NCBI RefSeq assembly: GCF_003596405.1
Contig: NZ_QYUR01000006.1
Span: forward strand, 186,001 to 250,000
DNA length: 64,000 nucleotides
From: Pseudomonas cavernicola
Lineage (GTDB): Bacteria; Pseudomonadota; Gammaproteobacteria; Pseudomonadales; Pseudomonadaceae
Direction of reading: 5' to 3'
Shown: positions 56,854-64,000 of the stretch, piece after piece
How positions within the stretch are numbered: position 1 is the first letter of the stretch
How the letters are laid out: the number at the start of each line of letters is the position of its first letter
The notes under the pieces: model-generated
Told to the model about the DNA's origin: nothing
The model's database searches: none
The model's input: only the letters and a program-made list of their open reading frames with translations
Position numbers and translations under genes: made by a program

Positions 56854-57701
56854 TCCGCTACCCAAGCCTGGCGCTCGGCGCCGCCCTTATCGCCGCCAGC
56901 CCGGCCAGCTTCGCCAGCGCGGACGAAGGAAAGATGTTCGAGTGGATGAACAACAGCGTCGGTTTCCGTTACGGTCAGCAGTTCACTAACCCGAACAATC
57001 CGGACAAGTTCGCCAAGCGCGCCTACAGCTTCACCCACGCCAGCGGCTACCGCTACGGCAGCAACTACCTCAACCTCGACGTATTCCTATCCGACAGCCG
57101 CGACCCGCGCAAGGGCACCGACCACGGTGGCAGCGAGGTGTACGGCGTGTATCGCCACCAGCTGTTCGCCTCGCGGGTGTTCGACCAGCCGCTGGGCACC
57201 GGGCTGATCAAGGACTACGCCTTCACCTTCGGCTTCGACGCCAACCGCAACAACAACAGAGCCTCGGCGCAGAAACGCGCCCTGGCGTTCGGCCCGACGC
57301 TGAAGTTCAACGGCCCCGGCGTGTTCGATCTGAGCCTGATGTACTACCGCGAGAAGAATCACTCGGGCATTCCCGGTGCGCGCCACCCGGATCACACCTT
57401 CGACGCCACCTACATGCTCAACCTGGCCTGGCTGCGGCCGTTCCAGCTCGGCGACCACGCGGCCAAGTTCCAGGGCTTCGTCAACCACGTCGGCGACAAG
57501 GGCGAGGACTTCAACGACAACGACACCGCCCCCGAGACACTGATGCGCACCGCGCTGATGGTGGCCACCCTGCCGGGCTGGAAGACCACTAACCTCTGGT
57601 TCGGCGTCGGCTATGAGTACTGGCACAACAAGTTCGGCGTGGACGGCGGCCGCGGCAGCCGCACCTCGACGCCAACGCTGAACATGGAGTTCAGCTTCTG
57701 A
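56850..57701 (+). CDS. Tsx-like nucleoside-specific outer-membrane channel
   Basis: A 283-residue protein with a signal peptide (residues 1-24, ending SFASA). Many alternating beta-strand segments and a terminal Phe (NMEFSF) mark a small outer-membrane barrel. FEWMNNSVGFRYGQQFTNPN and WFGVGYEYWHNKFGVD are typical of the Tsx/OmpK family. ATG 56850 follows AAGAAGGAA and overlaps the stop of the permease remnant, so an original permease-porin operon is likely. It would admit purines or nucleosides. Confidence 0.87.
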   Translation: MIRYPSLALGAALIAASPASFASADEGKMFEWMNNSVGFRYGQQFTNPNNPDKFAKRAYSFTHASGYRYGSNYLNLDVFLSDSRDPRKGTDHGGSEVYGVYRHQLFASRVFDQPLGTGLIKDYAFTFGFDANRNNNRASAQKRALAFGPTLKFNGPGVFDLSLMYYREKNHSGIPGARHPDHTFDATYMLNLAWLRPFQLGDHAAKFQGFVNHVGDKGEDFNDNDTAPETLMRTALMVATLPGWKTTNLWFGVGYEYWHNKFGVDGGRGSRTSTPTLNMEFSF

Positions 57702-57900
57702 TCAAGCCTGTCCTTCGGCAGGTTGGCTGTTGGCAGGACAAGTACGGCATCGACAGCGAAAACCGCCTCCCGCACTACCAAGCCCGCCGCAATGCGGGCT
57801 TTTTGTTGGCCCTTCGCGGATTGCCGAGGGATCTGGGCGTAGCGCTCACATGCAGGGGCGAATTCATTGGCTATGTGCCCACCCTACGCGACTCGATTTT
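57702..57900. other. Remnant resembling a Tsx 3' end, plus spacer
   Basis: From about 57733 the frame reads WQDKYGIDSENRLP, similar to WHNKFGVD near the end of both Tsx-like proteins, then runs out. The match is short and only suggestive of a duplicated gene end. Confidence 0.3.
57781..57805 (+). terminator. Terminator after the first Tsx-like gene
   Basis: AGCCCGC and GCGGGCT form a 7-bp stem with a 6-base loop, followed by TTTTT. Confidence 0.85.
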
Positions 57901-57910
57901 TTGTACACAA
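57901..57910. promoter_or_regulatory. TTGTACACAA operator upstream of the decayed permease
   Basis: Same palindrome as at 35767 and 49435, followed by an AT-rich stretch, 147 bp before the decayed permease start. Confidence 0.6.
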
Positions 57911-58056
57911 TTTTCAATTAAATTGTTATTTGTCATGTCCGCAGAGTGTTATAGTCGAAAACCTGACCTTACGATCAACTTATTGGCAGGTCAGCCCGCG
58001 GGCATCCCCGCGCCCCGTAAGCCCACGACCAAATAAAAACAATTGGCAGGCTAACC

Positions 58057-58405
58057 ATGACCACACCCAATAGCTCTCACAGCAACAACCGCTCCGACCT
58101 TATCTACGGCCTGGAAGACAGACTGCACTTCAGTGCAGCGATCTTCGCCGCCCTGCAACACATGCTGGCGAGCTTCGTCGGCATCATCACCCCCGCCCCT
58201 GATAGTCGTGGGCGCCTTCGCGGCGATCCTGCTGAACATCTTCCTGCCGGAAAGATACGTAGAATTGGAAGAACACGAGTTCGACCCGGAAGCCTCGGTC
58301 CTCGAAGTGATGCAGAACCCCAGCGGCGAAGCCGATACCGCTATCAGCAACCCAAGCGAAGCGAACCCTCTAATCCGGCCAGCACAAGCTAGCCTATCGA
58401 GCTGA
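58057..58405 (+). pseudogene. NCS2 permease with internal deletion and frameshift
   Basis: The start encodes MTTPNSSHSNNRSDLIYGLE and AALQHMLASFVGIITP, a good NCS2 N terminus. It joins directly to LIVVGAFAAILLNIFLPERY, an NCS2 C terminus, so roughly 380 codons are missing. The join also shifts frame: one extra base near 58195 makes the second part read in the +1 frame. Downstream lies a Tsx-like gene. Confidence 0.8.
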
Positions 58406-58532
58406 GAGACTGCGCGCCGGTTCCCCTCTTCAACCCTGGCGACGGCCAGCGCACTGAACTGAAACGCGCGTCAGTGCGGCGGCCAACGCTTGGGATGAGA
58501 AGCCCTGTAACCACTACAACAAGGAAAACCGC

Positions 58533-59396
58533 ATGAACCTGAAGCACCTGCCACACTGCCTCGCCCTGTCAGTCGGTCTGTTTACCGGCAGCCAGGCAGC
58601 CACCGCCGGCGACCTGCTGCACTGGCAAGACAATAGCCTGACCTACCTGAATGGCAGCAACTTCGACCAGCTCAACTTCGACGCCGAAGAACAGCGCTCG
58701 CAAACCACCTATACCTTCGAGCACGCCAGCGGCTGGAACTGGGGCGACATCTTTGCCTTCTACGACTACATCGATGCGGACAACCTCCAGTTCGGCGGTA
58801 GCTTTGACCAAGGCACCTTCCACGCCAGTGAGAAGGACAACTTCTACTACATGGAGATTAATCCCCGGGTCAGCGGCAGCTGGCTGACCGGCCAAAGCCT
58901 CTCGGTCGGCCCGCTGAAGGACGTCCTGGCAGCCTTCGTGTATGAGAAAGGCAATGGCGGCCCCGGTACCGAAAACTACCTGTACGGTATTGGTCTGGAC
59001 TGGAATGTGCCCGGCTTCGCCTTCCTGCAGACCAACCTGTATCGGGTCAAGATCAACGATCACGCGCTCTTCGCCGACACTAGCGGCCCAGGCTATGCCG
59101 AGCAATTGACCATCGCTGGCGCCTACCCCTTCGGCATCGGCAAGCAGAGCTTCGTCATCGACGGCTATATCGACTGGCGCAGCCCTTCCAAGGATGCCGG
59201 CACCCAGACCTCGCTCGGCTCCTCGATCCAGATCAAATGGGATGCGGGCAAGGCCCTGTTCGGCGAAGAGCGCACACTCTACGTCGGCACCGAGCTGAAC
59301 ATGTGGCACAACAAATACGGCTTGAAACCCGTCGACGGTTCCGAAGATGGTTTCGACCAGGCCGCCGTCCAGGCGCTGGTGAAATACCACTTCTAA
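58533..59396 (+). CDS. Second Tsx-like outer-membrane channel
   Basis: A 287-residue protein with a signal peptide (residues about 1-25) and repeated beta-strand segments (TYTFEHASGWNWGDIFAFYD, LYVGTELNMWHNKYGL), ending in VKYHF. It is paralogous to the 56850-57701 protein but clearly diverged. ATG 58533 follows AAGGAA. It is preceded by the deleted permease, so it is the surviving half of another permease-porin pair. Substrate inferred from context only. Confidence 0.87.
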   Translation: MNLKHLPHCLALSVGLFTGSQAATAGDLLHWQDNSLTYLNGSNFDQLNFDAEEQRSQTTYTFEHASGWNWGDIFAFYDYIDADNLQFGGSFDQGTFHASEKDNFYYMEINPRVSGSWLTGQSLSVGPLKDVLAAFVYEKGNGGPGTENYLYGIGLDWNVPGFAFLQTNLYRVKINDHALFADTSGPGYAEQLTIAGAYPFGIGKQSFVIDGYIDWRSPSKDAGTQTSLGSSIQIKWDAGKALFGEERTLYVGTELNMWHNKYGLKPVDGSEDGFDQAAVQALVKYHF

Positions 59397-59437
59397 AGCA
59401 CTTGGCCGCTGCCGGGTAGGCGGCAACGGCTAATACC

Positions 59438-59470
59438 AAGGGGGATGGCGCCTGGCGTCATCCCCCTTTT
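59438..59470 (+). terminator. Terminator after the second Tsx-like gene
   Basis: AAGGGGGATG and CATCCCCCTT form a 10-bp stem around GCGCCTGGCGT, followed by TTTTC. Confidence 0.88.
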
Positions 59471-59544
59471 CTATTCCTCACGATCAATAAAGGCGCACTT
59501 CTGATAGCCCGTTGGCGGCGACTGAGCCGGCGGCAAGCAAGCGC

Positions 59545-59983
59545 CTAAGACTCTTTGCGGCCATACAAGATACCGCTCGCTTGCACTATACGTTCAGCCG
59601 GCACCCGCAACTGCTCGAGTAAATACTGCGCAAACTCTGGCGAGTAAGGCTGCCGGGCGATGGCTCTTTGCATACACAGCAACCACGCATCACGCGCCCC
59701 CTCACCTATCGGCCAACGAGCATGGAACTGCGGAATATTGATCGACCCATAGTTCTCGGCATAAAGGCGCGGCCCACCAAGCCAACCACACAAAAAACTA
59801 GCTAGCTTATTGCGCGCCAGATCCAGGCTCTTGCCGTGCATTTGCCTGACGCTGGCGATGTCACTTGATTCATCCATGATTTGATAGAAATCGTCGACCA
59901 ACCTGTTAATGCCTTCGATACCGCCGGCAGCCAAGAAAGACGCATCACCGACGCCGAAAACAGGGGGGGGTACTGGAGGACAT
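59545..59983 (-). pseudogene. Group II truncated hemoglobin, frameshifted at an 8-bp C tract
   Basis: From 59934 down to 59545 the frame encodes the globin body: AAGGIEGINRLVDDFYQIMD, SFLCGWLGGPRLYAENYG and QFHARWPIGEGARDAWLLCM, with the proximal His in FHARWPI. The true N terminus lies further up: ATG 59983 gives MSSSTPP, which enters the globin frame (VFGVGDASFLAAGG) only if the C run (G run 59963-59970 on the plus strand) has seven instead of eight bases. As written, translation from 59983 stops early. Intact length would be about 145 residues. Confidence 0.78.
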
Positions 59984-60010
59984 GGATTGATACCTGATGA
60001 TTAACCAATC

Positions 60011-60360
60011 GTTCCCACGCTCCAGCGTGGGAACGCAGCCCAAGACGCTCTGCGTCTGCTCAACCGACCGAGACCTCCATCGGACGCGGAGCGTCCGCTG
60101 CGGGGTTCCCACGCTGGAGCGTGGGAACCATCAAACCATCAATGAGTTCGCCGTTTTCAGCGCCGCCCGAACAACCGATCAATCGTCAAATCGATCGTTC
60201 CCACGCTCCAGCGTGGGAACGCAGCCCAAGACGCTCTGCGTCTGCTCAACCGACCGAGACCTCCATCGGACGCGGAGCGTCCGCTGCGGGGTTCCCACGC
60301 TGGAGCGTGGGAACCATCAATGAGTTCGCCGTTTTCAGCGCCGCCCGAACAACCGATCAA
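60011..60360. repeat. Tandem duplication of a GTTCCCACGC repeat unit
   Basis: A unit starting GTTCCCACGCTCCAGCGTGG and ending ACAACCGATCAATCGTC is present twice: the first word begins at 60011 and at 60197, the last part at 60141 and 60319. The period is 186 falling to 178 bp because an 8-bp ACCATCAA is missing in the second copy. The duplicated end covers the last codons and stop of the gene at 60357-60683. The core belongs to the family seen at 34718-34823. Confidence 0.9.
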
Positions 60361-60683
60361 TCGTCGTCATCGCGCTCGCACTTGACCTCTTTCTTGTACT
60401 CATCGCGCTTGGCTTCGATCTTGACCTTGCAGGCGCCGTCCCAGAACTCGTCTTTCCACTCGCCACGACGCCAGCGGGCGCCGCGGCCGTTTGGGCATTT
60501 GATCTCTTCCTTGTATTCATCGTCGTCGGACTCAAGCTTTACCTTGCACGGCCCATCCCAGAACTCATCCTTCCAATCGCCCCCCTCGCGTCCGTCTCGC
60601 CAGTGATCCGCTAACGCTGGAGTCAGCATGCCTGAACCAATCGCAGCCACTACCCACATGCCAAGCATGGGCTTCACGCTCAT
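60357..60683 (-). CDS. Small secreted protein with two internal repeats, unknown function
   Basis: A 108-residue protein; ATG 60683 gives a signal peptide (residues 1-25, ending ALA). The mature part holds two 27-residue repeats, W37-C63 and W76-C102, each reading WKDEFWDGxCKVKxE...EYKxExKC. The four Cys (46, 63, 85, 102) are conserved between repeats and may pair. The tail is very acidic. I recognise no family. An upstream open frame to 60761 exists but has no signal sequence. Confidence 0.78.
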   Translation of the reverse strand: MSVKPMLGMWVVAAIGSGMLTPALADHWRDGREGGDWKDEFWDGPCKVKLESDDDEYKEEIKCPNGRGARWRRGEWKDEFWDGACKVKIEAKRDEYKKEVKCERDDDD

Positions 60684-60894
60684 CTCACCACCTCTGTAAT
60701 AAAAGACGCTGCAAGGCAGGCCGAGCTCGCCCCTCGCCCGCCTTTTCAGCGTTTTGATCACAACGGTAAGCCTGCCTAGCGATAGGACAACGATCTCGGG
60801 CTGGTTTATCCGCTCATGGGGAGGAAATCAGCCAGCCAGTTATCCGGGAGGTTCGCGAGCAGAGCTCGCCCCTACGGGTAGGCGCAAGCAGCGG

Positions 60895-61716
60895 TCAGAG
60901 GCCCGCGGCCTCTTTGGCTTTCTGCCGTTTGAGGAAGTCCACCTTCCACTGCTCCATGCCCATGAATTCCGAATCGAGATTGGCCTCGACTTGGTATTTG
61001 GCTTTTAGCGCAGCAATGTCGGCATGCTGCTCCACCAGGAATTGGTCAAAGCGCTGAATCAGTTCGGGGTGTTTGACCGTCGAGAGGTTAAAGGTGCTGC
61101 GGGTGTAGGGCAGTTTCGGGTCGAACACCAGTGCGCCAGGGCGAGCGCGGATGTTGTCGAGATAATAGGTGGCGACTACCACGTTGAAGTAGGCGCCGTC
61201 GGCGTCTTTCTTCAGGGCTTGTTTGATCATCTGTTGCAGGTCGGCGCTCTGGAACAGATGAATCTGCTGCGCGGCGATGCGCTCCTGATAACCCCAAGGT
61301 GTCCAGCCATTCACCACTGCCAGGCGTTGCAGCTTTTCCAGGCCGTGGCCTTGCTGTTGCGGGGCGACCAGCACCCCGTCGACGTAATTGACCACCCCCT
61401 GGCTGTAGCTCAAGCCCTTGCCGGCTTTTTGCGTCTGCGACCAGTTGGGGCTGTCCGGGTATTTGAAGTCCACCTCGCCTTGCAGCAGCGCGGGTAACAG
61501 GCGCTCGACCGACAGCGGCTTGTACTCCAGCTGCACGCCGCTTTTGGCCGCGAACAGGTCTAGCACTTCGCGGGCGAAACCCTCGTAATTACCCTGTTTA
61601 TCGGTGCTGTAGTGCGGCAAGAAGGCCAGGTTTTCCACGCCAACCACATAGGTTTGCGCCTGGGCGCTGGTGGATAGCAGAACGGCTAACAGACTGCAGA
61701 CGAGCTTAGGCTTCAC
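60895..61716 (-). CDS. Periplasmic solute-binding protein, family 3-like
   Basis: A 273-residue protein with a signal peptide ending SAQAQ (about residue 21). Residues 23-250 resemble amino-acid-type periplasmic binding proteins (YVVGVENLAFLPHYSTDKQG, GFAREVLDLFAAKSGVQLEY). No permease or ATPase gene is adjacent, so it may serve a distant transporter or a sensor. Ligand unknown. Confidence 0.82.
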   Translation of the reverse strand: MKPKLVCSLLAVLLSTSAQAQTYVVGVENLAFLPHYSTDKQGNYEGFAREVLDLFAAKSGVQLEYKPLSVERLLPALLQGEVDFKYPDSPNWSQTQKAGKGLSYSQGVVNYVDGVLVAPQQQGHGLEKLQRLAVVNGWTPWGYQERIAAQQIHLFQSADLQQMIKQALKKDADGAYFNVVVATYYLDNIRARPGALVFDPKLPYTRSTFNLSTVKHPELIQRFDQFLVEQHADIAALKAKYQVEANLDSEFMGMEQWKVDFLKRQKAKEAAGL

Positions 61717-61861
61717 AACAACCCTCCTGGTTAGCGGGCCGTTGAAAACGGTGCGCGCGAAGCCCGCAGTAGTTTTTCAACGGTCTGTAAGTGGCTTTGA
61801 TCGATTCGAACAGAGACAAGTAGCCGCGCGCTTGCTTGGCCGAGGAATTTATCGATGCGGC

Positions 61862-62857
61862 TTAGCCGCCAGTCATGCTCATGAACCTCAATACCTGCAC
61901 TTGCTCTTCAACCTGGAAGTGATGGCGCTCCGGCTTGAGTTGCAGGGCGTTTTGCAGGGCTTCGCGCAGGCGCTGGCTATCTCCCGGATAGGCGCGCAGC
62001 AGGGCTTTTAGATCGAGGGCGCCTTCATGGCCGAGGCAGAGCACCAGCTTGCCCTCGGCGGTCACCCGCACGCGGTTGCAGTCGCCGCAAAAGTTGTGAC
62101 TGTGCGGGGAGATGAAACCGACCTGAGTATCGCTACCGACCACTTGCCAGTAGCGCGATGGCCCGCCCGTGACGCGGCTGCTGCGCACCAGTGCGTAGCG
62201 TTGCTCGATGCGCTCGCGCACTTCATCACTGGAACAGAAGGTCTCTTCGCGCTTGTGGCTGGAGATGCTGCCCAGCGGCATCTCTTCGATAAAGCTGATA
62301 TCCAGCCCGCGCTCGACGGCGAACTCGACCAGATCGAGCACTTCGTCATCGTTGCGACCTTTCTGCACCACGCTGTTGAGTTTGATCCGGCTAAAACCTG
62401 CCGCCCTCGCCGCTTCGATGCCGACCAGTACTTGCTCGAGCTTGTCGCGCCGGGTGAAGGCTGCAAAACGTTCGCGCTGCAGGGAGTCGATGCTGATATT
62501 CAGGCGCTTGACGCCAGCGGCGCGCAGTTGCGGCGCCATCTCGTAAAGCTGCGAGCCGTTACTGGTGATCGCCAGGTCTTCCAGTTCAGGCCGTGCGCCC
62601 AAGCGCTCGAGCAGGCTGAGCAGCCCCTTGCGCACCAGCGGCTCACCGCCGGTAATGCGGATGCGTTTAACCCCAAGACCGATAAAGGCATCGGCCACGG
62701 CATAGAGCTCTTCCAGGCTGAGAATCTGTTCGCGAGGGGCGAAGACCATGTCTTCGCTCATGCAGTAGGTGCAGCGAAAGTCGCAGCGGTCGGTGACCGA
62801 CAGACGCAGGTAGGTGATGCGCCGACCGAAAGGGTCGACCAATTGGGTGTTGTGCAA
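61862..62857 (-). CDS. moaA: GTP 3',8-cyclase MoaA
   Basis: A 331-residue radical SAM enzyme. The N-terminal cluster motif is CDFRCTYC in LRLSVTDRCDFRCTYCMSED. The second cluster uses FCGDCNRVRVTAEGKLVLCLG. The C-terminal GG pair is present (MSMTGG). It makes the first molybdopterin intermediate, needed by XdhB. The start is uncertain: TTG 62857 has AGGAG 9 bases upstream and matches family N termini; TTG 62878 is the other candidate. Confidence 0.94.
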   Translation of the reverse strand: MHNTQLVDPFGRRITYLRLSVTDRCDFRCTYCMSEDMVFAPREQILSLEELYAVADAFIGLGVKRIRITGGEPLVRKGLLSLLERLGARPELEDLAITSNGSQLYEMAPQLRAAGVKRLNISIDSLQRERFAAFTRRDKLEQVLVGIEAARAAGFSRIKLNSVVQKGRNDDEVLDLVEFAVERGLDISFIEEMPLGSISSHKREETFCSSDEVRERIEQRYALVRSSRVTGGPSRYWQVVGSDTQVGFISPHSHNFCGDCNRVRVTAEGKLVLCLGHEGALDLKALLRAYPGDSQRLREALQNALQLKPERHHFQVEEQVQVLRFMSMTGG

Positions 62858-63115
62858 AGCGAGTCTCCTAGCGCTCAAGGAGCCGAGACGTTTTTGTTAT
62901 TGACCGCAGGGTCAGGAATGTAACCAGAAACCCCACGGCGCGTATACAAAAATTTAGCTATGCAACGCTGGCATGGGGAGCAAGCTCGCTCCTACGGGTT
63001 TTGCGCATTCCAATTCAGGCCCAGCAACGTTGAGCCTCGCGCGAGGCCGGTGCTACCATGCCCGACCGCCCGTCCACCATCCTCTACGCGGTGTAAACAG
63101 CAAAAGAGTCTTTAA

Positions 63116-63757
63116 ATGACCAGCATTCGCGAGCGCAATAAAGAGTTAATTCTGCGCGCGGCCAGTGAAGAGTTCGCCGACAAAGGCTTTGCCGCGACCA
63201 AGACCAGCGATATCGCCGCCAAGGCGGGCCTGCCCAAGCCCAACGTTTATTACTACTTCAAGTCGAAAGAAAACCTCTACCGCGAGGTGCTGGAAAGCAT
63301 CATCGAGCCGCTACTGCAGGCCTCTGCGCCGTTCAACGAAGGCGGCCAACCGGCTGAGGTGCTGAAGGCCTATATCCGCTCGAAGATTCGCATCTCCCGC
63401 GATCTGGCTTACGCCTCCAAGGTGTTCGCCAGCGAGATCATGCACGGCGCGCCGCACCTGTCGGCAGACCAAACCGCACAGCTCAACGGGCAAGCCACGC
63501 ATAACATCAGCTGCATCCAGGCGTGGATCGATCAAGGCTTGATGGCCAAAGTCGACCCCAACCATCTGCTGTTCAGCATCTGGGCGGCGACTCAGACCTA
63601 CGCGGACTTCGATTGGCAAATCTCCACCGTCACCGGCAAAGCCAGCCTCGACGATGCCGATTACGAAGCGGCCGCCGAGACCATCATTCGCTTGGTGATC
63701 AAGGGCTGTGAGATCGCCGATAGCAGCGAAAAACCAGCAGTCAAAGTCGCCGGCTAA
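63116..63757 (+). CDS. TetR family regulator, RutR/YcdC-like
   Basis: A 213-residue protein with an N-terminal TetR helix-turn-helix (about 10-60, TSDIAAKAGLPKPNVYYYFKSK) and a C-terminal domain with SKVFASEIMHGAPHLS and HLLFSIWAATQTYADFDWQI, as in RutR-type regulators. RutR senses uracil and controls nucleobase use; the ligand here is unknown. The gene is adjacent to moaA and near the purine cluster. Confidence 0.88.
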   Translation: MTSIRERNKELILRAASEEFADKGFAATKTSDIAAKAGLPKPNVYYYFKSKENLYREVLESIIEPLLQASAPFNEGGQPAEVLKAYIRSKIRISRDLAYASKVFASEIMHGAPHLSADQTAQLNGQATHNISCIQAWIDQGLMAKVDPNHLLFSIWAATQTYADFDWQISTVTGKASLDDADYEAAAETIIRLVIKGCEIADSSEKPAVKVAG

Positions 63758-63785
63758 CTCACCTTTCTGCATCGCTAAAAAAAAA

Positions 63786-63817
63786 ACGCCTCTCCCATCG
63801 GGAAGAGGCGTTTTTTT
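63786..63817. terminator. Bidirectional terminator after the TetR gene
   Basis: ACGCCTCT and AGAGGCGT form an 8-bp stem with a 10-base loop, an A run on the left and seven T on the right. Confidence 0.88.
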
Positions 63818-63853
63818 ACGGCAAGGGAATGTCACGCAAGCAAGCGCAGCTTT

Positions 63854-63911
63854 GTAGGGTGGGCTTCAGCCCACCACACACTCTGCCTCGGTGGGCTAAA
63901 GCCCACCCTAC
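63854..63911. repeat. GTAGGGTGGGCTTCAGCCCACC hairpin element
   Basis: Two facing GTGGGCT...AGCCCAC hairpins bounded by GTAGGG and CCCTAC. Same family as 56525-56606. The remaining bases to 64000 show no gene. Confidence 0.8.
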
Positions 63912-64000
63912 AGCCGCACTCGCAGCGGGCCGAGCGATAAGTTAGCCCGCATCCGCCACCAAGCCAACCGCCAGCACACCTTTGACTGCGCACTGCTCGT

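Noticed and set aside
60011..60320. CRISPR-like spacing of GTTCCCACGC repeats
   Set aside because: Only two long copies, internally self-complementary, with no short uniform spacers and no cas genes; they are REP-type elements.
62938..62950. CGTATACAA near the moaA start as a seventh purine operator
   Set aside because: Only one arm of TTGTATACAA is present; the left half is GC, so it is not a convincing site.

Overview
The window looks like chromosome of a high-GC gammaproteobacterium of the genus Pseudomonas. The backbone ligA-zipA-smc-GntR-alkB-xdhABC-guaD, then hiuH, puuE, uraD, alc, allA, puuD and moaA/TetR, follows the gene order I remember for P. aeruginosa PA1529-PA1504. That comparison is from memory; no search was run.

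Layout. (1) 0.2-2.7 kb: an arsenic operon, arsR-arsI-arsC-acr3. (2) 3.06-3.34 kb: an HU-like protein, followed by three tandem copies of a 156-bp repeat. (3) 3.8-16.9 kb: a complete Tad/Flp type IVb pilus cluster on the minus strand, read flp-tadV-AAA ATPase-rcpC-rcpA-lipoprotein-tadG (frameshifted)-two tadE-like genes-tadZ-tadA-tadB-tadC-tadD. A divergent AraC-type regulator with a pseudo-receiver domain follows; it is preceded by an 8-bp tandem repeat. A degraded inverted copy of the 156-bp repeat lies on the far side, so related repeats bracket the cluster. (4) 18.5-26.2 kb: housekeeping genes ligA, zipA, smc and a GntR regulator. (5) 26.4-27.5 kb: an AlkB alkane hydroxylase. (6) 28.3-37.6 kb: first half of purine breakdown: xanthine dehydrogenase xdhABC with an extra 57-codon ORF, guanine deaminase, a GntR regulator and an AzgA-type purine permease. 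(7) 37.7-48.6 kb: an accessory block with a LysE exporter, a REC-HTH-PAS-kinase protein lacking both phosphotransfer residues, gene remnants (substrate-binding protein, chrB, GyrI domain), an adenosine-specific kinase, a methyltransferase, an IS1182-type element, ppnN, a short MITE with the same ends as the IS, and a secreted HExxH protein. (8) 48.9-59.4 kb: second half of purine breakdown: hiuH, puuE, uraD, alc, allA, puuD and a NAT/NCS2 permease, then two Tsx-like outer-membrane channels, each preceded by a decayed permease. (9) 59.5-64 kb: a frameshifted truncated hemoglobin, a small secreted repeat protein, a periplasmic binding protein, moaA and a RutR-like TetR regulator.

How the parts work together. 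GuaD and XdhABC convert guanine and hypoxanthine/xanthine to urate. PuuD oxidises urate, HiuH and UraD give allantoin, PuuE opens it to allantoate, Alc makes ureidoglycolate and AllA yields glyoxylate plus urea. The permeases and Tsx-like channels supply substrate. A near-perfect palindrome, TTGTAYACAA, occurs before the GntR gene beside guaD, both intact permeases, one decayed permease, and twice between hiuH and puuE. It is the likely operator of that GntR protein, linking two purine blocks separated by about 11 kb of accessory DNA.

Two genes, tadG and the truncated hemoglobin, are broken exactly at G/C homopolymers. Each may be a real slippage switch or a sequencing error.
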